This document shows positions 16,963 through 25,193 of a stretch of DNA of 34,351 bases, piece by piece. The number at the start of each line of letters is the position of its first letter. Position 1 is the first letter of the stretch. Source of the stretch: Verrucomicrobiota bacterium (GTDB taxonomy: Bacteria > Verrucomicrobiota > Verrucomicrobiia > Chthoniobacterales > UBA10450); contig QHRA01000185.1 in the NCBI GenBank assembly GCA_003221295.1, positions 1 through 34,351 of the forward strand, written 5' to 3'. A program made the position numbers and the translations under genes. The notes under the pieces were generated by a model that searched no databases, was not told the origin of the DNA, and was given only the letters and a program-made list of their open reading frames with translations.

Positions 16963-17963
16963 ATGGCGCTCTCTTCGCCCTCCAACACAGACCGGCGAAA
17001 GGAAACCACCGTCGGTTCCGCGACTTGGCGAAAATGCAGCCCAGGCGCCTTTTTCCGGTTGCCACTCGATCGCATTAATTGGTTAACGAGTTCATTTCTC
17101 ATTGGGACCGCGGCTCTTACGTTGACCGCTCTGCCGCTTTACTTCTGGTTTTTCGGGCTTGATTGGTTTCAGGTTGTTCTATTCTTCGTCATGCTGAGCG
17201 CTATCGGATTTAGCGTCACTTTAGGTTATCATCGGCTTTTCTCGCACCTTACCTTCCAGGCCAGCTGGCCAATTCGGCTTTTTGTCCTCATCTTTGGTGC
17301 GGCCGCTTTCGAGAACTCGGTTTTGACATGGGCAAGCGAACATCGGCGCCATCATAAGCATGTGGATCATGACGAGGATCCGTACTGCATTTCGAAAGGT
17401 TTCTTCTACGCGCATATTGGCTGGCTACTTTTCAAGCTACGTAACGATCAGCCATACGACAACGTCGCCGACCTCCAGAAAGACAAGCTTGTCTGCTGGC
17501 AGGATCGGTACGTGCAATGGATCGCCGTAATCGTTAGTTTCATCCTGCCGGCAATGCTCGGTTTCCTATGGAACGGATGGCCCGGAGCATTCGGGGCATT
17601 CTTGGTTGCCGGCGTTGCGCGCATCGTTGTTCTGCAGCACTGCACGTTTCTGATTAACAGCGCATGTCACACCATCGGGCGACAGCCATATTCAACCAAA
17701 TACAGCGCGGGCGATTCCTTTTTCTCGCCCTTCTCCCTTTGGGCGAAGGTTATCACAACTATCACCATGAGTTTCAGTATGACTATCGCAATGGCGTCAA
17801 GCCATGGCAGATGGATCCAACCAAGTGGGTTATCTGGATGCTGTCGAAGCTAAGACTTGTCCGAGGTCTGCGCCGCGCTTCCGCGGATAAGATTCGATCG
17901 GCGCAGCGAGACATTGGAGAGCGAGCCGCCTCCGCTCTGGCTGAATGCAGCCCAGTTGCGTGA
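16963..17963 (+). pseudogene. Fatty acid desaturase, frameshifted
   Basis: Two frames together make one desaturase of the acyl-CoA delta-9 type. Frame one (16963 to about 17720) has the membrane segments and the first two histidine boxes, HRLFSH and HRRHHKHVDH. Frame two, which ends at 17963, holds the third box in LGEGYHNYHHEF and the downstream NGVKPWQMDPTKW. All three boxes are needed to bind the di-iron centre. The break lies at the CTTTTTC run at 17719-17723; adding one T would give a continuous GDSFFLALLPLGEGYHNYHH. Without correction, the product would read on to 17853 without the third box and be inactive. This may be a sequencing error in a homopolymer or a real mutation. The N-terminal start is uncertain. 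Confidence 0.85.
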
Positions 17964-18384
17964 GCAGGCGTCTTACCTTCGGGATTACAGCCTCGAAGTA
18001 GTGTAGTCGACCAGCGGTGAGCGAGCCGGATGCGTAGGACCGTCGCGCGCCACACGTTTAGACTCAATATCATTAGGTAATTGCATTTGCAGCTGTAGAT
18101 TGTGGCTTGAGCACCTAAACAAACGAAATGGAATCAACAGTCACGCAAAGGAGCGCAATTTATTTCAAGCGACACAAAGGCTCAAAAGGTCGAGCTGCGC
18201 TTTTTCGGCAGCTTCGCGCCTCACCCGCGAATCAGATCCGCGATGTGAAGCAGCAGACGTTCGGCAAGGCATATATCACGCAAGGCCTTCCTTCAGGACA
18301 ACTGTCGCTGAGAGGGTTCGCATCTTAGAACCCGCGGTGATGCGATCCGCAGGCGTGGTCAGGCACAGCGCTGCGGAAAGCCTA
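17964..18384. other. Intergenic region upstream of the AraC regulator
   Basis: I see no supported gene here. The track's long AraC frame runs back to 18100, but that stretch lacks family similarity, and the ribosome site and domain boundary favour a later start. It may hold the promoter of the AraC gene; no clear operator stands out. Confidence 0.5.
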
Positions 18385-19299
18385 ATGAGCAAACGAAGCG
18401 CATCTCGATCCTCTGACCAGGAAGTCATGCGATATCTTTCGCGCTCGCAGATTTTCAAAGATTACGAAGGTGCTTTCAGTGCAGCCATGGGTTTGCCGCT
18501 GAATATTCGAGGATACAATTCATGGTCGCCGTCGCATCATGGAAAAGAAGATCGCGACTCCTTTGCCTCAATTCTGGCTCGTTTCAACAAGGCTCGCGCC
18601 GCATGCTTACGGGCTCAAACCGACGCATCTCGGGAACCGGACTCGACCAAGCGCACCGTTACCTGGTTTGCGGGACTCTCCGAAAGTGCTGTGCCGGTGT
18701 ATGTAGGTGACCACATTCTCGGTTTTCTCGAGACAGGCGAAGTGATGCTCAAGAATCCGACCAAGAAACACTTCGCCAGCATTACCCGGCAACTCCGCGC
18801 GTGGGGCTACAAGGCGGATTGGAAGCAACTTGAGCGGGCTTATTTTCGGTCGTGCGTTTTATCGCCAGACCGATATCGCGCGATGTTGCGGCTCCTGAAT
18901 ATTTTTGCGCAACACCTTTCCATTCTGTCGAATCAACTGGTGGTCCGGCGCGAAAAAGACGAATCCGCCAACATGGCCCGAGCACGGCAATTCATCGAGA
19001 AGCATCAGGCAGAGCCGCTCTCCCTCGGGCGCGTAGCCCAGGCGGCTAATATCAGCCGGTATTACTTTTGCAAGATGTTCAAGAAAGCCACGGGAATGAA
19101 TTTCATCGACTATCTCTCGAGAGTCCGAGTAGAGAAATCGAAGACGCTTTTGCTCAATCCTAACTCGCGCATTAGCGAAGCTGCCTTCGCCAGCGGCTTT
19201 CAATCGATGACGAACTTCAATCGCGCGTTCCGGCGAATTGTCGGTCGCTCTCCCACGCAATTTCGCGAATTGTTACCGAAGCTGCGACGCTCGGTTTAG
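18385..19299 (+). CDS. AraC-family regulator with PocR-type sensory domain
   Basis: I place the start at the ATG at 18385 (GGAAAG four bases upstream), giving 304 residues. An alternative ATG lies at 18340. The N-terminal part (VMRYLSRSQIFKDYEGAFSAAMGLPLNI and later VPVYVGDHILGFLETGEVML) matches the PocR ligand-binding domain; it has one cysteine in ARAACLRAQ. The C-terminal 100 residues form the double helix-turn-helix of AraC proteins (PLSLGRVAQAANISRYYFCKMFKKATG and ISEAAFASGFQSMTNFNRAFRRIVGRSPTQFRE). It probably activates nearby or unlinked catabolic genes in response to a small organic ligand, which cannot be read from sequence. Confidence 0.87.
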   Translation: MSKRSASRSSDQEVMRYLSRSQIFKDYEGAFSAAMGLPLNIRGYNSWSPSHHGKEDRDSFASILARFNKARAACLRAQTDASREPDSTKRTVTWFAGLSESAVPVYVGDHILGFLETGEVMLKNPTKKHFASITRQLRAWGYKADWKQLERAYFRSCVLSPDRYRAMLRLLNIFAQHLSILSNQLVVRREKDESANMARARQFIEKHQAEPLSLGRVAQAANISRYYFCKMFKKATGMNFIDYLSRVRVEKSKTLLLNPNSRISEAAFASGFQSMTNFNRAFRRIVGRSPTQFRELLPKLRRSV

Positions 19300-19537
19300 A
19301 GGCTAGCGGCTCCAGTAGTTCCGCCCAGTCGATTCTGACGCGGAGTTGGTCAAGAACCTTGGCAGGGCTCTGCAGACTAATCCGCCCTACTCCGGCCACG
19401 ACAAGACAAAGATCAGCTGCCGCGGGTTTCATGACTGTCCTATTAATCAACTGCGCAGCGGCGACGAACTTAAGCCTACTCATCCACCGAGGCTAGCGCA
19501 CGAAGCTTTCCGCACGCTCGCCGTCAGTGTTAATGGA

Positions 19538-19996
19538 TTACGCCACTTTAACTTCGAGAGCTTTTGATTTTGCTTTCGTCGTTGTCGGGAGGTGAACTTT
19601 CAGTACTCCGTCGCGGAACTCCGCTGTCACCTTCGTGCTATCGGCATCTTCCGGCAGGGTGAAGCTGCGTCGGAAGTTACCAAAGGCGCGCTCGATACGA
19701 TGGAATTTTCTTTTCTGATCTTCTTTCTCGCTCTTGCGTTCTCCGGAAACGCAGAGGATGCCATCTTCGACTGTTACTCTAACGTCATCCTTCTTCATCT
19801 CAGGCAGGTCTGCCTTGAGCAGGTACTCGTGATTGTCCTGACTAATATCAACCTCCGGTGACCAATCTGCGACCGTCAGGCTGTGGGTCTCGCCAGTGCC
19901 TATTCTGTTCGGAAATCCGCCCAGGAAACGATTGAAGCGATTTTGCGTCGCTTCTTCCATCTCTCTAAGCTGATTCCATGTTATTAATGTATTCAT
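19538..19996 (-). CDS. Hsp20/alpha-crystallin small heat-shock protein
   Basis: The 152-residue product has an N-terminal arm and then an alpha-crystallin domain (about 45-145) with PEVDISQDNHEYLLKADLPEMKKDDVRVTVEDGILCVSGER. It has the conserved FRDGVLKVHLP that corresponds to the A-x-x-x-n-G-V-L motif. It acts as an ATP-independent holdase. AAAGG lies at a suitable distance upstream of the ATG. It stands alone, consistent with its own stress promoter, though I cannot see a clear heat-shock element. Confidence 0.93.
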   Translation of the reverse strand: MNTLITWNQLREMEEATQNRFNRFLGGFPNRIGTGETHSLTVADWSPEVDISQDNHEYLLKADLPEMKKDDVRVTVEDGILCVSGERKSEKEDQKRKFHRIERAFGNFRRSFTLPEDADSTKVTAEFRDGVLKVHLPTTTKAKSKALEVKVA

Positions 19997-20258
19997 TATA
20001 TTTACCTTTCTGGATTGAGTTAAAGCCAGCTCGATCCCTCACGCGCACCGCTTATTGTCAGACTCGACCCTAATCTTGTGCTCGACATCGGATCGTCGGG
20101 ATGGGGCGCACGTCCCGCTGGCGAGTGATGAGCCAGGTATTGGGCTCGATGTAGAACATGGTTTTAACGACATCGGCAAGAGTGAAGGCAGGGGTCGTAG
20201 GACAGCGCTCAGAAGAAGAAAACGGCGCCAGGAACGGGATAAAAAATTAGGAGAAATC

Positions 20259-20966
20259 TTATTCTTCGATGGCGCCGTCGATCTTTCGCAGGTGATCGCG
20301 AAATGTGTGACTGGGGTCGGCTGTTCGCTTCTGGAGGTAACGGGCGAAGTCCAGTTGTGCACGCAATGCGCGCCCAGCCTTAATTGCTTCTGCTTGTTGC
20401 CGCTCCCGCTCCCAAATGTTCCGGGCGGTTGCAAGTAACTGCTCGACATTTTCCGATCTGACGAAGAGGCAGCCGTCGTCATCTGCGAAAACGACATCAC
20501 TCGCTTGCACTTCAAAATCGCCGAAGCGCGCGCGCCGAAGCGCTGATTCGTCGCGCAGGTCGAGGCGCTGCGGGCCAGAGGGGCACGCGCCGTAACTGAA
20601 AACGGGAAAGCCGATCTCTCGAAGCTCGGGAGTATCGCGATGTGCGCCCCAGACCACGATCCCAGCTAAACCGGATACTTGCGCTTCCAGCGTGGTCAAA
20701 TCGCCGATGCAGCCTTCATCCATCCGGCCGCTATTATCGATTACCAAAACGTTGCCCGGTTGGCTATATTGCATCGCTTCCAGGAAAACATCTACGCTGC
20801 CGAAGTGTTGGACCGGTCGCGCGTCACCCGCAATTCGAGCGCCAGGAACCACAGGCTTAATGCCGGGAGGCGCAATTCGGAACGCAATCTTCAGGCGCAG
20901 TGCAGCGTCGGCAATGAGCGGGGTTGAAAGTTCACCAAAAACGGCGGAGCGAGATTGTTTCTTCAC
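20259..20966 (-). CDS. RraA-like protein (dimethylmenaquinone methyltransferase family)
   Basis: The 235-residue sequence has the RraA-fold pattern: STPLIADAAL near the N-terminus, then PGARIAGDARPVQ, GNVLVIDNSGRMDEGCIGDL, and GIVVWGAHRDTPELREIGFPVFSYG. The Arg-Asp pair in HRD and the Gly-rich loops form the metal and substrate site in related HMG/CHA aldolases and oxaloacetate decarboxylases. The name methyltransferase is historical and probably wrong. A GTG start is used. The product may be a small-molecule aldolase or decarboxylase, or an RNase E inhibitor relative; aldolase-type is more likely given the length. Confidence 0.82.
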   Translation of the reverse strand: MKKQSRSAVFGELSTPLIADAALRLKIAFRIAPPGIKPVVPGARIAGDARPVQHFGSVDVFLEAMQYSQPGNVLVIDNSGRMDEGCIGDLTTLEAQVSGLAGIVVWGAHRDTPELREIGFPVFSYGACPSGPQRLDLRDESALRRARFGDFEVQASDVVFADDDGCLFVRSENVEQLLATARNIWERERQQAEAIKAGRALRAQLDFARYLQKRTADPSHTFRDHLRKIDGAIEE

Positions 20967-21128
20967 TCGTCCAAAAAATCACGGGATTGGGGAAAGGAAA
21001 ATTAGAAATTAGCCTCCTTCGCTAAAGACTACGGCGTGCGAAGGAAGCCAGAGGGCAGAGGCCAGACGGCCGTAAAATTGGAACGACGGAACGGAATCTT
21101 CCAGTGCGTGAGCGGCGCCTTATGATGG

Positions 21129-21150
21129 TGCGCGATACTGGGTTCGAACC
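21129..21150 (-). repeat. Displaced tRNA-Val 3' end with CCA (22-bp direct repeat)
   Basis: This is identical over 22 bases to the 3' end of the intact tRNA-Val (21448-21469): TGCGCGATACTGGGTTCGAA plus CC on the plus strand. It lies 319 bases further along on the same strand. Unlike the intact gene it is followed by CCA on the minus strand. It sits just past the end of the GIY-YIG frame. Confidence 0.9.
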
Positions 21151-21194
21151 CCCGCCTGCATCCCTACGCGAAGCGTTGCGGGCGCGGAGTGACT

Positions 21195-21431
21195 CTAACT
21201 GGCCAAGCGCCCCTTCAAATAGGCTCGGCCCAATCCACTCTTGAGCTGCTACTCCCGGTGGCGGGCGTTGGCTTCGAAACGACATGCTTCGTAATACTCC
21301 AAGATCACCGGTCGATGCGCTGTAGCAGGGACGCGGCCAGCCTCGTGCTGGGCGAAGCGATCACGAAGATTAATCGTCGAGCCGACGTAAAAATCGCCGG
21401 CGCTGCATCGTAACACATAAGTGTAATACAT
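21195..21431 (-). pseudogene. GIY-YIG nuclease, interrupted by an amber codon
   Basis: The frame starts at 21431, 16 bases after the tRNA-Val gene, and encodes a single-domain GIY-YIG protein: MYYTYVLRCSAGDFYVGST contains the YYTYV and YVGS motifs, then RDRFAQHEAG and ILEYYEACRFEANARHRE. A TAG at 21249-21251 interrupts it, but the same frame continues as QLKSGLGRAYLKGRLAS to a second TAG at 21195. That is the expected end of such proteins, where the stop replaces the usual Lys (RE-K-QLKSG). Length with the stop ignored is about 78 residues, normal for small UPF0213-like members. These nucleases cut DNA using the Tyr/Arg/Glu site. The gene is likely a recently inactivated mobile nuclease. Confidence 0.85.
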
Positions 21432-21447
21432 TCGCGCGGCTCAAAAA

Positions 21448-21519
<72 letters not shown>

Positions 21520-21618
21520 GCGTCGCAGACGTGATAAGTGAATGGTGATAAGTGATCAGTCAAGATCGACGATGCGTTTGCGCTCGACCTGAGGAATCGC
21601 TTACGCTCGCATGACCTC

Positions 21619-21966
21619 GTGAGAACGTCACCTCTCGCCATCGTGCTCTTCATCATCGCTGCCTTTCTCGGTGCGCTTGGTCAGTTTTTCTACAAATCCG
21701 GCGCGGAAAAAACAGACAGAACGTTCGCCAGTTACATTATCAACGCGCGCCTTCTCGCTGGGGTAGCTTGCTACGTCGCGGTGATGGTGCTTTTCGTAGC
21801 CGCGTTCAAACGCGGCGGCGCATTGACGGTGCTGTACTCGATTTACGCCAGTACTTTTATTTTCGCCGCGATCATCGCCTGGTTCGCTTATGGCACACCG
21901 ATTCGCGCACCACATTTCGCCGGTTTCGCCCTGTTGATTGCAGGGATGTACCTGCTCGGACGTTGA
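21619..21966 (+). CDS. EamA/SMR-like four-helix membrane protein
   Basis: The 115-residue protein has four hydrophobic helices (LAIVLFIIAAFLGALGQFFYKSG; AGVACYVAVMVLFVAAF; LTVLYSIYASTFIFAAIIAWFAYG; HFAGFALLIAGMYLLG) of the half-size drug/metabolite transporter type. The layout resembles small multidrug resistance proteins and ArnE/F-like flippase subunits. A GTG start is used. Its stop overlaps the first base of the next start (TGATG), and the genes that follow all make phospholipids, so a lipid-linked or flippase-like role is possible, but this is inference. Confidence 0.75.
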   Translation: MRTSPLAIVLFIIAAFLGALGQFFYKSGAEKTDRTFASYIINARLLAGVACYVAVMVLFVAAFKRGGALTVLYSIYASTFIFAAIIAWFAYGTPIRAPHFAGFALLIAGMYLLGR

Positions 21967-22607
21967 TGGACTCCTATCAAATCGGGGATCGACGCCCGCT
22001 CGCGTCGCGCAGTTGGAAAATTTCAGAGCGGATCGCGCGCTGGCTGGCGCGCCGCGGCGCAACGCCGAACGCGATTTCCATTGCCGGAATGTTTTGTGGA
22101 ATTGCTGCTGGCATCATGTTCTTCGAAACCTCGCGCGTTTCGCATCTGTGGATTTTTTGGTTGGGCGGCGCGGTTCTCGTCCAATTGCGACTGCTCGCCA
22201 ACCTTTACGACGGCATGGTCGCGGTTCTGCGTCAGGTTGCGTCACCGGTCGGGGAGTTGTTCAACGAAATTCCCGATCGCGTGAGTGATGCTGGAACATT
22301 AATTGGCTTCGGTTATGCCGCCGGATCGGATCCGTTGCTTGGTTTCGTTGCCACCATTTTCGCGATCTTTCTCGCGTATTTGCGGGCACAGGGGAAAGTG
22401 GCAGGTGCGCACCAGGAATTTTGCGGGCCGATGGCGAAGCAACAACGTATGGCCACTGTCACTCTCACCGCCATCGCTTGCGCCATTATCCCCAATGCGA
22501 CTGAGTGGCAGGTTCCGATGTTCGCGCTCTGGCTAATTATTGCCGGCTGTATCATCACCGTTGTTCGCCGATTGCAACGAATCAGTGCGACGCTGCGACA
22601 TCGTTGA
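21966..22607 (+). CDS. CDP-alcohol phosphatidyltransferase family protein
   Basis: The start is ATG 21966, sharing a base with the previous stop; the track's longer start reads back through the upstream gene. The 213-residue protein has about six membrane helices and a CDP-alcohol phosphotransferase motif in the form YDGMVAVLRQVASPVGELFNEIPDRVSD. Compared with the consensus DGx2ARx8Gx3Dx3D, the first Asp, Gly, Ala and last Asp are present, but Arg is Val and the third Asp is Asn. The family transfers phosphatidyl groups from CDP-diacylglycerol to an alcohol in the inner membrane. The next gene, cdsA, supplies CDP-diacylglycerol. The alcohol is unknown. Confidence 0.85.
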   Translation: MDSYQIGDRRPLASRSWKISERIARWLARRGATPNAISIAGMFCGIAAGIMFFETSRVSHLWIFWLGGAVLVQLRLLANLYDGMVAVLRQVASPVGELFNEIPDRVSDAGTLIGFGYAAGSDPLLGFVATIFAIFLAYLRAQGKVAGAHQEFCGPMAKQQRMATVTLTAIACAIIPNATEWQVPMFALWLIIAGCIITVVRRLQRISATLRHR

Positions 22608-22608
22608 G

Positions 22609-23616
22609 ATGGATCCAATCGCACGGGAGAGACTCTTTGGATTTCGGCACGCGTTCGATTCGCCAGTGACGTTCTGGATCACGATCGCCGTCATCGCCGC
22701 ACTCTTAATCGCGTCCGTCATCATTTGGTACCTACACGCTCGCGGACGCACCAGCGACAAACTGCACGACGAACTGGTGAAGCGCGTTGTCTCCTGGGCG
22801 GTAATGACGCCGTTGCTGCTCGGCCCGGTTTTACTGGGGGCGGCATGGACGATTCTGGCAGTCGCGATTCTGAGCGTCCTTTGTTATCGCGAGTTCGCGC
22901 GTGCCACTGGGTTTTTTCGTTACCGCTCCCTCAGCATCGTGGTGGTGCTTGGCATCATTGCGACCACCTTCGCGATCGCGGATCATTGGTACGGATTCTT
23001 TGTCGCGATTCCACCACTCACCATTGTCCTGCTGGCGATGGTCGCGATTCTGCGCGATGAACCGCGTGGTTATACCCAGCGAGTTGGACTTGGGGTCATT
23101 GGTTTTTTGTTATTCGGCTATTGCCTCGGTCATCTTGGTTACATGGCGAACGACGCCGATTTTCGTCCCATCGTGATGCTAATCATTTTGACGGTCGAAT
23201 TGAACGATGTCTTTGCCTACATCGCCGGCAAAACTTTTGGTCACCGCAAAATCACGCCGCATACCAGCCCAAACAAAACACTGGGCGGTGCGATCGGCGC
23301 TCTGGTATTGACCACCACGCTTGTTTCGACCGTTGGTCATTTTGTTTTCGCTGGTTCGGGTGTCGATACACCTGTGAAATTGATCGGGCTAGGTTTGATC
23401 GTGAGCGTAGCCGGACAATTCGGCGATCTGATGGTCTCATCAATCAAGCGCGACATCGGGATCAAGGACATGGGAGCATCGATTCCGGGCCATGGCGGAT
23501 TGCTCGATCGTTTCGATAGCATGTTGCTGGTCGCGCCCGCGGTCTTTCATTATATCGCATTTTTTCGTGGCTTCGGGCTCGATCAGCCAACGCGGATTTT
23601 TACCGGCGGCTGTTAA
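22609..23616 (+). CDS. cdsA: Phosphatidate cytidylyltransferase
   Basis: The C-terminal signature SSIKRDIGIKDMGASIPGHGGLLDRFDS matches the CdsA pattern S-x-hydrophobic-K-R-x4-K-D-x-G/A...P-x-H-G-G...D-R-x-D. Seven to eight hydrophobic helices precede it. The enzyme makes CDP-diacylglycerol from phosphatidic acid and CTP in the inner membrane. The start at 22609 lies one base past the previous stop; 335 residues is slightly longer than the 270-300 usual, because of an N-terminal helix and linker. It is part of the lipid operon with the phosphatidyltransferase and PlsC genes. Confidence 0.93.
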   Translation: MDPIARERLFGFRHAFDSPVTFWITIAVIAALLIASVIIWYLHARGRTSDKLHDELVKRVVSWAVMTPLLLGPVLLGAAWTILAVAILSVLCYREFARATGFFRYRSLSIVVVLGIIATTFAIADHWYGFFVAIPPLTIVLLAMVAILRDEPRGYTQRVGLGVIGFLLFGYCLGHLGYMANDADFRPIVMLIILTVELNDVFAYIAGKTFGHRKITPHTSPNKTLGGAIGALVLTTTLVSTVGHFVFAGSGVDTPVKLIGLGLIVSVAGQFGDLMVSSIKRDIGIKDMGASIPGHGGLLDRFDSMLLVAPAVFHYIAFFRGFGLDQPTRIFTGGC

Positions 23617-23618
23617 CG

Positions 23619-24335
23619 ATGGAAGAGTGGCGCTTCGAACCAGCGCATGATTTCGGATTGAGCGCCGAACAGCGGAGGTTGAGCCTGCGCCGCGAAGTGG
23701 GATTGGAGAGTGCGATCTCCTGTTTTCTTTGGCGATCAATCACGCGGCTTTATCTGGCCATCGCGCATCGATTGAGAATTCGCGGGCGCGAAAATTTGCC
23801 GACGCACCCGCCGTTTGTCCTGGTGGCAAACCACGCCAGTCATCTCGATGCCATCATTCTGGGAGGAATTTTGCCCTTACGATTTGTCGGTGCGGTTTTC
23901 CCGATCGCGGCTGGAGACACATTTTTTACGAAACGGGCTTCGTCCATTTTCGCGACCGCGTTCATGAACGCATTGCCGATCTGGCGAAAAAGCTGCGGCG
24001 CGCATTTGCTGGAAGATTTGCGCGAACGGTTACTGAAAGGCAGCTCTGTTTACATTTTATTTCCGGAAGGAACGCGCACTCGCACCGGGGCGATGGCGAC
24101 TTTCAAACCCGGGCTGGGACGGCTGGTGGCGGGAACGAGCGTCCCGATCGTGCCTTGTTATTTGAATGGAACGTTTGCCGCGTTACCGGCATCGGGCACC
24201 GTGCCGCGCTGGACAAAAATTTGCGTCACGATTGGAAAACCGTTGTCGTTTTCGGAAACGACGAATGATCGCGCCAGCTGGGAATTGATTGCGGCGGCAA
24301 CGGAAAATGCGGTGCGCGTTTTAGAAAATGGGTAG
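23619..24335 (+). CDS. 1-acyl-glycerol-3-phosphate acyltransferase (PlsC-like)
   Basis: The 238-residue protein has the HX4D acyltransferase motif in VLVANHASHLDA and the glycerol-phosphate binding FPEGTRTRTGAM about 80 residues later, with an internal segment (GDTFFTKRASSIF) of the PlsC type. It would add the second acyl chain to lysophosphatidic acid at the membrane, giving the substrate for the CdsA encoded just upstream. The stop codon lies inside the left arm of a palindromic repeat (24330-24433), so the repeat probably defines the 3' end of this transcript. Confidence 0.9.
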   Translation: MEEWRFEPAHDFGLSAEQRRLSLRREVGLESAISCFLWRSITRLYLAIAHRLRIRGRENLPTHPPFVLVANHASHLDAIILGGILPLRFVGAVFPIAAGDTFFTKRASSIFATAFMNALPIWRKSCGAHLLEDLRERLLKGSSVYILFPEGTRTRTGAMATFKPGLGRLVAGTSVPIVPCYLNGTFAALPASGTVPRWTKICVTIGKPLSFSETTNDRASWELIAAATENAVRVLENG

Positions 24336-24433
24336 CGCGCGCATGCTGCGCGCATAGCCGGACATTCTGTCCGGCTTCTCCAAGAATCGCCCCGAGACGT
24401 GTCGATATGCGCGGAAAAATCCGCGCGCTACCC
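24330..24433. repeat. Palindromic repeat element with 11-bp terminal inverted repeats
   Basis: GGGTAGCGCGC (24330-24340) and its exact complement GCGCGCTACCC (24423-24433) bound a 104-base element with a central perfect hairpin (GCCGGACA-TTC-TGTCCGGC, 24357-24375) and smaller stems beside the ends. It lies between convergent genes, supplies the PlsC stop codon, and may act as a terminator for both strands. Confidence 0.8.
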
Positions 24434-24446
24434 GAACCGCGGCCGC

Positions 24447-24998
24447 TTACGCGGCCAATTTGATTGCGTCTTTGTGGCCGAGAATTTTTACCGTCTGTTG
24501 CAGTTGCTCGGTCTTGAGCGGCTTTTTCAAAACCGTGATTGGTCCCTTCGCCAGAATGCGATCGAGCATTTCGCTATCGGGGTAACCGGTAATGATAATG
24601 ACGGGACAATCGGGTTGATCCCGCTTGACGAAATCGTAAACGTCATCGGCCGGACCATCGGGAAGTTTGAGATCGAGAAAGACGAGATCGAATTTTTGTT
24701 TCTCCAGCGCGGCGATCGCTTCCTTGACGGTGCCAACGACGACGCGGCTGAAGCCGATTTTCTTGAGGAAGAGTTTAAACAGATTTTGCAAACTCTCGTC
24801 ATCATCGACGACGAGCACAGTGGGTTGTCCGGACTTTTCCTCCTTGAGGATATCTTTATCGAGCGCGTTTTTTTTGATTCGCCAACGACCACCGATTTGA
24901 ATGGCGGGCAGCTGTCCGCGCTGCACCAGATAATAAACCGTGGGAAGCGGAATTCGGAGATATTTGGCGGTTTCCTTAACGGTGAGCAGGTTATGCAT
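24447..24998 (-). CDS. Excisionase-type HTH fused to a response-regulator receiver
   Basis: The 183-residue protein starts with a MerR/excisionase-like helix-turn-helix (about 1-50, LLTVKETAKYLRIPLPTVYYLVQRGQLPAIQIGGRWRI). A CheY-like receiver follows (about 58-180) with acidic residues Asp65/Asp66, phospho-acceptor Asp109 in LVFLDLKLP, Thr in IIITGY and Lys in VLKKPLK. The order is reversed from ordinary response regulators, where the receiver is N-terminal. It probably binds DNA in response to phosphorylation, but no kinase lies beside it; the PAS kinase at 15.7 kb is an orphan that could be tested. The ATG follows a short AT-rich upstream region. Confidence 0.88.
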   Translation of the reverse strand: MHNLLTVKETAKYLRIPLPTVYYLVQRGQLPAIQIGGRWRIKKNALDKDILKEEKSGQPTVLVVDDDESLQNLFKLFLKKIGFSRVVVGTVKEAIAALEKQKFDLVFLDLKLPDGPADDVYDFVKRDQPDCPVIIITGYPDSEMLDRILAKGPITVLKKPLKTEQLQQTVKILGHKDAIKLAA

Positions 24999-25193
24999 GT
25001 GGACTATTCATCAACTTGCGCCTGCTCACGCAAGATTTATTCACGATTTAATCATTATAAAGACTAGAATCAAAGTCAAACCCTCTTTTGCGAGGGCCAA
25101 AGAATTCCTCCTCCGGGGGAAGCCGCCGATGGACCCCCACCCGCTTTCGCTGCTGGACAAGCGAAATGCCACGGTGAACTATTCGAATTCGCG

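Noticed and set aside
19217-19483. Minus-strand 88-residue ORF
   Set aside because: It overlaps the end of the AraC gene and shows no recognisable domain or ribosome site.
20055-20438. Plus-strand 127-residue ORF
   Set aside because: It runs antisense into the RraA-like gene; its basic, low-complexity middle has no family signature.
21129-21200. A second tRNA with a long variable arm
   Set aside because: Only the 3' end matches a tRNA; the apparent D-arm text is the C-terminal coding sequence of the GIY-YIG gene.
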